60,000 nucleotides of DNA from Owenia fusiformis (Eukaryota; Annelida; Polychaeta; Sabellida; Oweniidae): positions 19,207,513-19,267,512 of the forward strand of contig CAIIXF020000004.1 in assembly GCA_903813345.2 (NCBI GenBank). Reading direction: 5' to 3'. The notes under the pieces are model-generated. The model did not search any database. It was not told where the DNA came from and saw nothing but the letters and a program-made list of their open reading frames with translations. Both the position numbers and the translations under genes were made by a program. Within the stretch, counting starts at the first letter, position 1. Each line of letters opens with the position of its first letter. Shown here in pieces: positions 13,301-28,300 of the stretch.

Positions 13301-16300
13301 TGACATGTCACATACAATGTTCAGTATACAACATTCCATATGGTAACAGTATTAAAAATATGGATGATTAAATATGAGTTTACCTGGTGGGTCCCAGATT
13401 CTGAGGGCACAAAAACTGCTTCTCCCCGATCTCCGTTGAAAAAGAGGCTGACAGGGGGCTGACTTGTGGGTCCTTGTAATTCTACACGGAGATCCGATTC
13501 TTGCACTTGGCTATCCAATAGATCAACGTGGAATGTTTTCTGAAAACAATCCTATCATGTTCAGGGCCAAGTAAAAGTTTAACATGTACATGGCATATGT
13601 ATATGATTGAACAGAAGAACAAAACTCATATGTAGGGGCTAAGTAAGGTAGATCCATGCGATAACATATAAAGTTTCATTGGTCCTAAGATGTATAATTA
13701 ACAATAAGATTCTACACCAAACATCATTCATGAAGAAAGACAATGGTGAAACAATGTTGCTTTATAAGCAGGCTATTTCAAATGGACTCTTATGAGTGGT
13801 TAATGTTTCCTGCAAAGACAAAATAAAGACAAATGCTTTACCAGATATACAAATACCTTGAGGCAAAATTTACTTTAACTATAAACTTTCCTTTAAATAG
13901 TATAGTTGTGACATCTTTACAACATAAGTAAAACGATTTCTGTTTCTCACTACTGATCTCCAAATGAAGTTCTTAATTGCTTAGTGTGAAATTCTTGGTA
14001 TCTTATTTTTCCATTTTTAAATACTTCATTATAGATTAAGACATTCAAAAAATGATTAACACAGTCTTCAAGCATTGAATATAGTTGCTTGCAAGGTATG
14101 TCCAAATGAATGACTCACTTCCATCAATATAATTACCTTAAATACATGTACAGTGAAATCTGAAGGGAAACTAGAAAAAAGGAACTCAACAGAGTAGCAT
14201 GTCCAAAATAACAATACATATTTTGATAACTAGTGGCCACCCTGAAAATTTCTTCTTGAACAGAGCATATGAGCATATAAACCAAATTGAACCAAATCCA
14301 TCCACTGGTATTTGAGTTAGAAAAGAATTTTTTTCTAAAAATGGTGGCCATTTTGAAATTCAGCTGCCATCTTGAAAATTTCTGCTTGAGCAGAGGTCCT
14401 TTGTTTCTTTGTAAGTCATTAAGGCATCTTTTGGTTTTCAGTTTAATCTGATTTTCAAGACTCTGAGTGTTTACATCTATATTCTTTGCTGATTAACTCT
14501 TATCCACTTTAAGTATAAAACATGAACTCACAGAACTGCCGACTGTCACTGTCTTTAAGTCAGCATCCAACTTTACTTTATTTGCATGAGTCTCCGTGGC
14601 TGTGTTCCCATTTGGTACAAGCTTATTTGGATGAATGTTCTGGAAGTATGCTGCATATGCCATGATTCCAAGATGGTCTGTGTCTGGGTCTGCCATTTCC
14701 TCAGGGGAGATTACAGGTGCAACACCCATCTCTTCAGCCTGCTGCATACCTACAGAAATAATACATTCAGGTATCACTTAATAAACATTTCCAGACAATT
14801 CTATAATCCACCCAGAAAATTAATATTTATTTGCAGTTATTTATCTTATTATATATTCTCAGTCACTATTTACTTATAACATATATTATTTATGTACATA
14901 TACTATACTATGCTGGCAAGAAAGTGTGCAGAATTTTCTGTTGACATTACCTTTAGCACAATTGCCCGGCCAGTCAGTGTTGCTGACATCATAAATATGG
15001 CCGCCTAATGAGTTGACAAGGGAACACAGAACCTTTCCATCATTCCAATCAGTCTAAATGAATAAGCATTCCTGAATTCTATTGGACTTCTTTTCAAAGG
15101 ATAGATATCGATATGGTGAACTGAATTCAACAATGTTTTTCTCTTAAAACAATTATTGAAAACATACTGTAAAAAACACGGTCCTTTATGTAATGTTGAC
15201 TGATTGGCAACAATTTAATGCAAAAATTGTTTATATATATTTTATATAACTGTTTTTGTTAACATTTTTTGTTTTTAGTGCAATTGTTTTTTGTTCCTTT
15301 CTACCAATTCTTGAGAATGAAATAAAATGTCTTTCCGAACCTCGTTGGAACAAAATAGCATATACAACATTTTCTTAGTCCTCTTAATATTACAGTTATA
15401 TAAAGGAAATTTTGGTTGTTTTAACAAAAAGTATGCAAACCCCCAAAATAGATAAAAATTAAGATAAACCTTTTATTTCATTAACAAGATACTTTTTTAA
15501 AATCAACCAAACTTTCCTTTGTACAATTACAATAATATTGAGAGACCTAAACACATTGTGTTTATGTTGTTTTGTTCCAATGAGGTTCAGATAGATGTTT
15601 CATTTCATTCCGAACATATGATAACAAGAACAAAAGAAGTGTCTGATGTGTTTTCTAAAACAATATTTTACCGTTTTATCTAAAAAAAATATTTCTTGGT
15701 GAATTTTGTTCATACTTGGTCAGGAGCAACATGTATATGATAACGTTGGTATTGTATTAATATCTTTGATAAAAAATATAATATGAACTATATCATTCGT
15801 ATATATTTCAAATTATAATGTTACCATCCAAAAGATGACCATTAAATTAACGATGTGTAAAATTTTCAGAATGTTTTGATGACTGGTTTAAGAGAAATGC
15901 GTGTTCGAAAAGTTCACCATATCGATACCACTCCTTTAGGCATATGCTAACAGTGGGTATTTCGACAGACCAATGCATTATTTTATGTATTTTATCATAT
16001 GTACTACATAACAGTATAATATATTATGTTTATTGTTTTCTAAAACACAAAACAGCTCTAAAATGAACTAATACCTGAAAGTTGTTGACTGTTTTTCCTT
16101 CTGACCTCAACTGATCCCGTACGTAATTTAGAGTTGCGTAATATCCTGGCGAGTCAACTTTCATGAAGTATGATAGATATGTCATACCAGAGAGTTCATC
16201 AAGGTCACGGCTCGCTAGATCTTCTGGGCGTACAACTTGTGGAATGTCAAAGTGTTTCTCAGCAAGTTGCATAGCATCTGTACAGTTAGCAACCCTGGAA

Positions 16301-19300
16301 AGAACAGATGCCAAGATATTTTCAACGCTGATTTTTCAAATAGGAAATTTCAAAGGCTGACTACTTTTCAAACTTTTCAAATAGAAATATATCTTTCCTC
16401 ATTCCATATGTATTTTCAGTTGTGGTCCAATAACTACTCCATTCCCATATATTCTAACTCACCTATCATGTGGGTTGAGTGTTCTCCACCCAGGACATAG
16501 ACCAGGCTGGCAGTATTCAAGAAGTGCACTGAAAATACAAGCTAGAACACTCAGTTGCTTGGCTCCCTGCAAGTTAATTACAATATGTACATATACCCAT
16601 GAGCTTTCACATTATATTGATCAATATTTTCAATGACAATCAACAACAAGATCCAAGGGTCAAGGCCATTCAGCCTGCCCAAGACTGCCTTGTGAGTGAG
16701 AATGAGGCTACTTGTTGAGATGATGATTCCATGAGTGCTTCTTAGGATGGAATCTGGATACAACCCAGGAAGAATATGGGAGCAATTTCACTAATTTCAT
16801 ATATGAGCTATCAATTATATGTAGTAAAATAGACAGATTTCTAGGTTTATTCAATTGTAAGTTAGTCAGTTGCAACTTCAAACAAGGACTGATGTTCATG
16901 GTTTCTAGAACTCACAAATTCATAGTTTGAAAATTCAACACTCAGCCAACTTTCTTGAAGTTTTCAATTTTGATAAAGTGGTATACAGTAGAACATGTAT
17001 ACTGCCCTGTCAACCCTCACGCATTAGGCGTGATTGTCACAATTTGCTGGAAAAATAGAAATCACGCATCAATTTAGCGTGTTTGATCAAATATCACACA
17101 AATCACGCATTTTGTTGGTAATTTTAAAAATCGTTTTTTGTGAAATGCCGACACAGTAAAATACCGAATGTAGATCGAAAAATTTGAGGTGTTCAAACTT
17201 TGATTATATGCGATAAAATTTAAACCAAGGTACTCAAAATGTTTTATCCTTATTGTAAATTACCTGGATGTTTTTGACTTGGATTAAGAGAAGGGGTGAA
17301 TCCAGGAGATAATTGTTTTATCCTTATTGTAAATTACCTGGATGTTTCAATCACATTGTTTGTAATACTATATAGCTTGGGCATTGTGTTACCCCAATAG
17401 AATTGACAGTTTTCAAAATGAAGGTTCTTTCGAAAAATTAAATTTGAAAAACATAGAATTACTGTATCAATTTACAGTAACCAAGTCGGTGTCGGGACTC
17501 GGTTGTCGAAATCGGTGAATTTGCAACAACTCTAATATGGGACAAGTCATTTGATTAGCATAAGATTTTATATAAAATAATGAAATTTTTCAAAATGTAA
17601 ATAAAACATAGCATATAGGCTAGGCCTATTGTAGAATAAACTCATCAACAACATGTATTGTTTTCTGACTTAGTATTAAGTGTGCAATATAGTGGACTAA
17701 ACAATGAAAATTCTCCCCCCCCCCTCCCAACCAACAAAAACCTTGAAAATTGAACACCTGCCAATTTGAACACCTGTGGCTGGTCCCATTACATTACATG
17801 GGTGTTCGGATTAGACAAGTTTTACTGTATCTTCATCCTAAGATAGTGTCACTTATAACTCATATGGGTATGCTAACTTACTGTAAAGCTATGCCATCAT
17901 TCCAATTTGAGGTAAAGTTCGTTATTTTGATATCTGGAATGGCAGCATTCAACCATGCCAACATCAGCTTCTTTGGAGGTATTTTTAGTTGTGTTGTTTT
18001 TCCAATTTGGTATCGCAGGATTAGATGCCATATAAGGCCCATGACCAGCTTTCGGTTGCCATTGACGATGTCTGAGTTTCCTGTAAACACATAAGAATAA
18101 GTTAATTTGGTGTTTGTAAAAATATTGTGCACATATTTTGGAAACTCTCAAACTCAGGCTTTTTACATCCTGCAGCTGTTTTACTCATACATAGCTTAAG
18201 ATTTATGGAAATGAAATATATATTCCGCTAAATGACAAAAGGGTTTAACAAAAGGGCGCAATAATCTAATCGAAATATTGCAAAACTAAATCATTTTATC
18301 ATTAAAACATAAAAAAACAACTACTTTTTATTTTGCTAAACATGTGCTTATAAGCAGTGTTGTCCTTTCCCTGCACATAAACCATATTCACGTATTTGTT
18401 CAGAGAGGAACAATGTAGATGCTTCTTAACAACACCAACAATCAGCCCAGGAGCTTGCCCCACCGCCAAGAATGGGCCCAGAATTTTTTCAAGGCCCCAA
18501 GTAGTGGGTTTTAAGGGTATTTCTGGGTCTTTTGGATATTTCTGGGCCTTTAGAGCCTTATTTTTTTAATTACAGGCCAAATTGTCAAGAAAATAGGCCT
18601 TAAATTTTCAAAATTTTGGCCCAATTTTTGATTTTAGAGGCCCAAAATGAATAATTGAAATGTTCAAAATGGTATGACAAAGAGTGTAGAGTTGATAAAA
18701 TGATTACATATTTCCATTAATTGCCTCCAGTCAAATATTCAATAATAAATACATGTAGTGAAAGATAAAATGTTTAATTCAATCAAATTTTTACTCTATG
18801 TATACCCCTTTCCAAAATATTTAATGTTTAGGTGCGAATGCTGTCACCATACTTTGTCAATCAGTAAGCTGAAAGTTTTCATATGCTTACATGCTTCGAT
18901 GCTTAGTAATTACTGATATTCTGACAATATTTGATCATGATTTATTCCCCCCCCCTTCCCCCGGAGCCTTTGTGTATGGTTATTGTAGAAAAATGATATT
19001 TTGGAGTATACACCTTATATGAAGTGATAGGCCAAAATCTAGCTGAAGCAAGTTAGAATCAGACAATTAATCCTACATAAAATAAATTTTGAAAGGATGT
19101 ATCTCAAATGATATCCCCTGCATTACAGAGTAGGGTAGTTTCTTTGATATAACAGTACAATGAAACATATGAGTCCAAAACATCCATGTAGCCACATTAA
19201 ATAAATGGAAGGTCATTTTGAGTAAGATAGTTTTCTTTGGTTTCCCTAGGCATATACTAATGATGGAATACTGATAATAACAATGTTATGATAACCTTGA

Positions 19301-22300
19301 GATAATGAACATTTGTCACCACTTCTATCACCTGTTAAGGACATTCCACCATATACATGTAGAACTTCTAGTCTGAGAACACAAGGTATTTAATTGTACA
19401 GAAAAACAAGAAGTGGCCTACCATGTAAATAAATAAAAATGACAGCCAAGACTTGAAGAAGTACAAAAAATATGAGCCTAAGTTTGTATCTGCGAATGCA
19501 ACTAATGCCTGTCATGCCTGTCGGCTACTGGATAAACCTATTTTATGGGCAACTCATTTAGGTATGAATAGTACGTGCCACTATTCCAGTCATAAAATGA
19601 GTTGGTTTTAAATAGTAAGTTAGTCCTGTAGCCGCTAGCCGTTAGTTGCATTCGCGAATAATTGACACTTTTCAAATATGTAAACATTTATATTTATATA
19701 CTTCTCAAAAAAAGTTAAGGACCTCGTAGGTTTACATGACGTTAACCCCCATATTTGTTTAACGACTGTTTTCTAAGCGGGGAACAAAAGAAATCCCAAT
19801 AAAGAAAATAAATCTGTATCTTGATTCTATTCACGATAAAGTCCGCAACGTTTAAATGTTATATCTCCATTACATTGGGTCCAAATTTGACGTCAAAATT
19901 GATGAATTTCATGAAATCTAACAAAAATGGCAGATCCCATGTTAAACAAATGGGGAATGGTTGGGTTGCCATAAGTCATATGAGGAACGATCGATCCATC
20001 CGATTGCTCTCAAAATTGAAATTGTAAGAGATAATTAAATTTGCTAAATTGCCCACTCGACAAAAATATGATTTAATTGTCCAGGCTTTACAAAAGTTAA
20101 TGGTTTCAAATTCAATAATTTTTTAATGAACCTCTTATTGAAATAACACAGGTGGATCAGTGAGGTGGTCAAAATTACTTTAACGCTCTGTATCGCTAAT
20201 TTTAACAACATAAGCGAGACATTTAGCATGTAAAATGTAAAATCATTTGTAAATGGCCATGAAATTGTGACCATTGGGAATAGACCAATGAAACTTGTTA
20301 ATGAAGGAACATTGACCAAGGTTTGATTGTGCCAAATATGATTTTAGACATGATGACGAATGACTGAGTTATGAACATATATTTGTTTGGGTTGCCTTTT
20401 CTGGCTCAGCCTGTAATTAAGACATAGCCTCAAAAAGACAATGCTCTGTAAACCCCCATAACAACCTGACAACAAGTCCAAAGAAAAAGAACCATTTTAA
20501 AGTCTCATCATACACAGTCTCTGGTATATGACAAAGAAGACACCACTTTGAGGTCTCACCAAACACACTGACATAGGTCCTAGTATATGACACAAGAGAA
20601 TGAAGTCTCACCAAACAACCTGACAAATGCCCTAGTATATGACACAAGAGAATGAAGTCTCACCAAACAACCTGACAAATGCCCTAGTATATGACACAAG
20701 AGAATGAAGTCTCACCAAACAACCTGACGAAGCCCCTAGTATATGACACAAGAGAATGAAGTCTCACCAAACAACCTGACGAAAGGCTCTAGTATATGAC
20801 ACAAGAGAATGAAGTCTTACCAAACAACCTGACATAGGCCCTAGTATATGACACAAGAGAATGAAGTCTCACCAAACAACCTGACGAAAGGCTCTAGTAT
20901 ATGACACAAGAGAATGAAGTCTCACCAAACAACCTGACGAAAGGCTCTAGTATATGACACAAGAGAATGAAGTCCCAGCAAACAACCTGACATAGGCCCT
21001 AGTATATGACACAAGAGACTGAAGTCTCACCAAACAACCTGACATAGGCTCTAGTATATGACACAAGAGACTGAAGTCTCACCAAACAACCTGACGAAAG
21101 GCTCTATTAAACACAAGAGAATGAAGTCTCACCAAATAACCTGACAAAGGTCCTAGAATATGACACAAGAGAATGAAGTCTCACCAAACAACCTGACAAA
21201 GGCCCTAGTATATGACACAAGAGAATGAAGTCTTACCAAACAACCTGACATAGGTCCTAGTATATGACACAAGAGAATGAAGTCTCACCAAACAACCTGA
21301 CGAAAGGCTCTAGTATATGACACAAGAGAATGAAGTCTTACCAAACAACCTGACATAGGCCCTAGTATATGACACAAGAGAATGAAGTCTCACCAAACAA
21401 CCTGACGAAAGGCTCTAGTATATGACACAAGAGAATGAAGTCTTACCAAACAACCTGACATAGGTCCTAGTATATGACACAAGAGAATGAAGTCTCACCA
21501 AACAACCTGACAAAGGCCCTAGTATATGACACAAGAGAATGAAGTCTCACCAAACAACCTGACGAAAGGCTCTAGTATATGACACAAGAGAATGAAGTCT
21601 TACCAAACAACCTGACATAGGCCCTAGTATATGACACAAGAGAATGAAGTCTCACCAAACAACCTGACGAAAGGCTCTAGTATATGACACAAGAGAATGA
21701 AGTCTTACCAAACAACCTGACATAGGTCCTAGTATATGACACAAGAGAATGAAGTCTCACCAAACAACCTGACAAAGGCCCTAGTATATGACACAAGAGA
21801 ATGAAGTCTTACCAAACAACCTGACATAGGTCCTAGTATATGACACAAGAGAATGAAGTCTCACCAAACAACCTGACAAATGCCCTAGTATATGACACAA
21901 GAGAATGAAGTCTCACCAAACAACCTGACAAAGGTCCTAGAATATGACACAAGAGAATGAAGTCTAATCAAACAACCCGACATAGGCCCTAGTATATGAC
22001 ACAAGAGAATGAAGTCTCACCAAACAACCTGACAAAGGCTTTAGTATATGACACAAGAGAATGAAGTCTCACCAAACAACCTGACAAAGGTCCTAGTATA
22101 TGACACAAGAGAATGAAGTCTCACCAAACAACCTGACAAAGGCCCTAGTATATGACACAAGAGAATGAAGTCTCACCAAACAACCTGACATAGGCCCTAG
22201 TATATGACACAAGAGAATGAAGTCTCACCAAACAACCTGACAAAGGCCCTAGTATATGACACAAGAGAATGAAGTCTCACCAAACAACCTGACATAGGCC

Positions 22301-25300
22301 CTAGTATATGACACAAGAGAATGAAGTCTCACCAAACAACCTGACAAAGGCTCTAGTATATGACACAAGATAATGAAGTCTCACCAAACAACCTGACAAA
22401 GGCCCTAGTATATGACACAAGAGAATGAAGTGTCACCAAACAACCTGACAAAGGCCCTAGTATATGACACAAGAGAATGAAGTCTCACCAAACAAACTGA
22501 CAAAGTTCCTAGTATATGACACAAGAGAATGAAGTCTAATCAAACCGTAGGTACCGTAGACTAAAATGGTACCATGCAGCACTTTGAACACTGAGCAAAA
22601 CCATACGCGAACAGCACCATATAGTACCATACTCTTAATGTACCAGCCTTATGGTACAGTGATTTCAGAGTATGGATTGGAGATGTAAGACACCACTTTG
22701 TAACATAACCTGTATCACCATAGCAACCCGACACACTCTTATATGACATGGAAGATGGAAATCTTAGTATAAACAATCTCACACAGACCGACAGACCGAA
22801 GCATTAAGATATATAAGACACCCATCCTAGCATAACATCCTAACGCAGTCCCTACTATGGTCATAGAAGACACCCATCCTAGCATAACATCCTGACACAG
22901 TCCCTACTATGGTCATAGAAGACACCCATCCTACCATAACATCCTGACACAGTCCCTACTATGGTTATAGAAGACACCCATCCTAGCATAACATCCTGAC
23001 ACAGTCCCTACTATGGTCATAGAAGACACCCATCCTAGCATAACATCCTGACACAGTCCCTACTATGGTCATAGAAGACACCCATCCTAGCATAACATCC
23101 CGACACAGTCCCTACTATGGTCATAGAAGACACCCATCCTTGCATAACATCCTGACACAGTCCCTACTATGGTCATAGAAGACACCCATCCTTGCATAAC
23201 ATCCTAACACAGTCCCTACTATGGTCATAGAAGACACCCATCCAAGCATGACATCCTAACACAGTCCCTACTATGGTCATAGAAGACACCCATCCTTGCA
23301 TAACATCCTGACACAATCCCTACTATGGTCATAGAAGACACCACTTTGACAAACTTCACATTTGTTTTATACTTTGTTAATTATGTATTCAAATTACAAT
23401 GGCCACTTATCAATGACTAATCCAAGGCTGAACTCTCAATAAACTTCTTTTAAGTATTATTAGAATATAGGTGTTGTTCCATGTGTTCATACTGTTGTTA
23501 CACAAAGTGATATTAACATAAAAACAAAATACAATGTTTAATATGTTGATGGAGCATATGGTTTTGTGCAGTGCCTTGCTCTTTGGATTTTGATGTAAGG
23601 TACAACACAATGGTGATAAAATTTGAGCAAACTGATGTTTTCATTGTTAAAGAAAGATGTCAATTAACCCTAAATACGGTACAACGCAAATTCAAAGTCC
23701 TTGTGTTCCACCTTACCATTACCCCTCTTTATATAGTACAGTATACTACATTCTGAGTTTTTGTATGTTTAATTATGACATTCTGTGTCAAGTTCACTGT
23801 CATTGTAGACATTTACATATAAAGATATCTAGACTAGATCTAGACTAGAAACTAGATCTTTCCGAGATGATGAAAACATCAGTTTGCTCAAATTTCATCA
23901 CCCTCGTGTTGCACCTTACCACTGGCAGATCCATGGGGGGGGGGGGGGGGCATCGGCAAGACAAGTGGGTGATAACAATAGCTGACCATGTGTGCTAAAA
24001 AGAGCTAAAAAGTGGTATTTTGATGACAAAAGTCTGATTACTCCAGGCAAACGTAAAAGTTGAGGCCAGTTCAAATGAATGATTTCAAGTTAACATTTAT
24101 TTTCATTTTGGGTTAATAAAAGCCGAACTAAAGAATACTTAACTTTTAGGGTTTCTCTATATATTTCTATCCAATAAAAAAATGTCAATGTGACCAAGTT
24201 TATAAACTCTAAAAATATAGAAACAGTAGAAAAGGTATAGAATAAAAAAAAACAGAACTAAATACACGCTCTAAATTAGACAAAAATGCCAGATAAATAA
24301 CCACTTCATTCAAATTACAGAGAAATTATGTGGAATAAGCATGCACAGAATAGAAATTTCAAACTAAAGATGTATTTACACTGTGAAAGGTTAAGAACTA
24401 TTGTATACATGGTTAAAGAATTAAGGTTCAGGTTTATATGTATTATATAAGCTCTATATAAAAGCTTACACTTTGGAAACAGAAATAATTTCTCAATATA
24501 TCTGACATTTCATCAAATTCAAAGTAAATGTACATGTATGTTAAACTTTTTAAAGAATAAATCTTATTGATTTCAAATTCCAGTTGCAGGAATACATTTT
24601 TATGGCATTATCTTTTATAACCATCATCTTTTATTCCCATTATTAATAGGTGGGAGGGGGGCATCAAGTTTGTTATGATGAGGAGAAATTGGCAGTAATC
24701 GGAAGATAGTAGACCTGTAGGTGAGCAGGTGATCATACTTGTGTCTAACTCACAAATAATATGGTAAAAAAAGCAGGTATGAGACCATATGAAACAGGTA
24801 GGGCGGGCTCCTGGTAGTATGTGGTACTATAGAAACTATGAAGGCACCTAACATCCTTCATTAAATCCTCTATTGAACCTTTTGCAAAAAATGCCATACT
24901 GCAAACTTATTTCACCAATATGTATGATCACTCCTGCTTTTAAATTGTGTGCATTTCATTTGTCCTAAAAAGTTGCACCTTTTGACAAAATGCATGAAGC
25001 ATTGAGGATTTATTGATATTTCCAAAAAAATCTAGTTGCTCTTAAACCTTGACTTTAACATTTAGGTTTCTTTTATACTGTACATCATATCATGATGGGT
25101 TTTCACATTTGCTTAGATTTATAGAGTAGTTACAGCTAGTGCTCTCCCAGGATTTTTGGTGTGGAGGATTTTTAGTGAAACATTTTAGCATTTTGTAACT
25201 TATTGTGCAGCATTTTAGAATTTCCTTGTAAAATTTTAGGAGGCATATCTAATTGCATTGAGAAGCATTTTGGTTTTATAAAATACATGGAGGTGCTGCG

Positions 25301-28300
25301 CCTCAGAGATTTCAATGTGGGAAGAGCAATGAGTTACAGAAACCTGTAAAGATCTGATCAAATTATGAATTCATGAGAAAAAGTAAAAGGTAAAAAATAG
25401 TAAACACGAAACTAGCCAATAGAGGAAAATATATTTTAATTTTTATTTTATTGTCATGAACATAATGACAAAAGAGACATTTAGGCAACAATATCAAATG
25501 TATGTGTAATACAAATACATGTATAGTGTAAAATGTTAACAAACTTGTGTCAATCAAACATAAGAATCACAATTTCACAGAAATGAAAATAATGTACATT
25601 TTTGGTGTAAAAGCATTAGTCTGGCATGTATATAGTATATGGAGACCGCAGGGCAACTGTAGTTTTCCTGCAGTTGCGTAGTTTAACAATTTCAAGTTTT
25701 ACAATACCTGGAATTTATAGATTATCTTTGGATTAGCAACCTGTGATTTTACTCTTTAATTATCTGTGGAAGGTAAAAAAAGAAATTCATAAAAGTAACT
25801 CTTTTTTATTTCTATCCAAAATATTCTTGATGTAGAAAAACTGGAAATTAGAAATAAAAGTTTACATGCTTTTTTCTCATAGAGCAAGAAAAAATCTCAA
25901 TGAAAATAACAAAGAAAATTTTATGAAAATCTAGTTGTGAAAATAAATAGAATGTAGATGGATGCCTAGTTGATCTAATTATAGGCTCACAGAATGAGCC
26001 AAAAAACACAGAAGCTAAGAGATTATTAAAATAGTGTGTATTAAAGAGGGTGTAACTAAAAAAGTCAAATCTGAAATGATGGTTGAATTAATGATTTTAC
26101 ATTATTGCTTATAAGGTTTATTTATAAATAAAAGCCACTTTTGATTTGATTTATTCCACTTATATAGTTTACTAGAGACACAGTTCGAATTTTAATTCAG
26201 TTCAATGGGATTTGTAAACTGAATGACCTGAGCATGGTGTATCATGGTGGTCCTTGAACATGTAAATTTACAATGTACACCCTGTTATAGCATGAAGGTT
26301 ACGTCAAGGCGATTTGCAAAATAGACTTTTTAGTCAATGGTTCAGACAGTGGGGTCTATCACACAGAAAACAGTATGCAGTTTCTGTACTAAATCCAGAA
26401 GAAGGTCAAACGTTATAAAATAATTTTTATGTTAGATTTTCAACAATGGGGAAGGTACAACTCCACAAAAGTTAAAATGGCACAATACATTTCTGATATA
26501 CTAGTATAGTACCCAGCAGCCAGTATGATATAATTCTCGATAGTACCAACAATATCCATCATTGGAGGAATATGACAGAATGTAGTACGGAATAAAATTG
26601 AATTAGAATATATTGTTTTCTTGGTGAAATGCGAGCAGTAAACCTAAACATTGTCTCTATTAGTAATGCAAAAAATAATAAATTTTACTACTTATTCCAC
26701 TATTAATATTATGCCAACCACTAGGCCTAGAGAAATCTCTCAAAGCTTCCCAAAATCGATCAAAAATGGTTTGTTTTCACTTTTTATACTCTGTAGCCAG
26801 ATTGTATTTACTAAAATAAAATTTCTAAAAAATAATTAATGTTTAAATTTGTTCTGCAAAAAACACATTTTTACCCTAAAACCCATTTTGACACCTATTT
26901 CTTCTTGTTAAATCTCAGTATCAATTAAGAAACCATTTACCTTTCAATTCACCAAAATCGATCAAAATTGATTGATTTTCACTTTTCCATAGTCAACCAG
27001 ACTGTATTTATTTTTCTTGTTAAATCTCAGTATCAATTAAGGAACCCTTTTCTTTTCACTTAGTAAACATGACTAGTTGCCTGCTCGTCAAAATATAAGA
27101 TGTCATTATATTTTCAACCCCCTGATTCTAGTCTATTACATGTGTTTGCATGTGTGGGGTCATGCAAAGAAACAACATCTTTGTGGAAAGGTTAAGCGCA
27201 CAATGCACGGATTCCAAGGCTAAATCCTTAAATACATTTTGGTTACATTGTCGGAGTAGAGTCATCAAGGAGTCATCTGAGTGGAATGAAGCAGCCACAA
27301 TGCATTGAGTCTTGGGCTTAAATTCTTTTCACACATTGCAAAATAGTTTCTATAAATTCATCTCAATTTCAATCTCAATCGCTTAGAAACTAGGGAAAAA
27401 AGATCTACTTCCATGGCTGTCTTGACTTTTATTGAAAAGATTAGAAAAGCAATCGATGATGGTGAATTTACAATAGGACTATTTCTTGACTTTTCCAAAG
27501 CCTTTGATACAATTGATCACAACATTCTATTTAGTAAACTTGAATTTTATGGCATTTGAGGAGTTGCGCTCAATTGGATTAAAAGCTTTTTTACTCATAG
27601 AATTCAGAAAACATCATACAAAGATACTTTATCAGACCCTGAATTGATCACCTGCGGAATCCCCCAGGGTTCAATTCTCGGACCATTGTTTTTTATCCTA
27701 TACATCAATGGTATCTACCTTTCTTCTCGACGACTATTTTTGTGCTTTTCGCAGATGATTACCAATTTATTGATACAAGGGAAAGATCTAAGTGACCTTG
27801 CAGATATTCTCAATACTGAATTAAAACATATAGAGGAATGGCTCATTACTAATAAATTATCCCTTAATGCTGGCAAAACAAAATATATTATATTAACTTC
27901 AGTTCAAAAAAGATATAATCCAAATGATATAAGCATTTTTCTAAATAAAAAGAAGCTTCAACAAGTTGATCACATAAATTTTCTTGGTATAACAATTGAT
28001 CAGAACTTAAATTGGAAGCGCCATGTTACATCTGTTATTGCAAAAATCTCTAGAACTATTGGTATTCTATATAGTGTTAAACATTTGTTGAATATTAAAG
28101 GATTCTTGAGCATCTATTACTCGCTTATCTACTCTTATCTGATATACGGAAATGTTATTTGGGCAGTGAAGCGGGTAAAGGTATATTAAATTCACTACAT
28201 CGTCTCCAGAAAAAGTTCACACGCATTGCAACAAATTCTGATTATCGAGCTCATTCTCTTCCCTTATTCAAACAACTAAACATTTTAAATATATTTGACA

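Noticed and set aside
17750-18151. ORFs on both strands around filamin exon 2
   Set aside because: Only the minus-strand frame from 18080 to 17882 has homology and splice sites; the others are shadows.
20420-23350. CRISPR-like arrays
   Set aside because: The 52-bp units are contiguous with no unique spacers, and the host is clearly a eukaryote.
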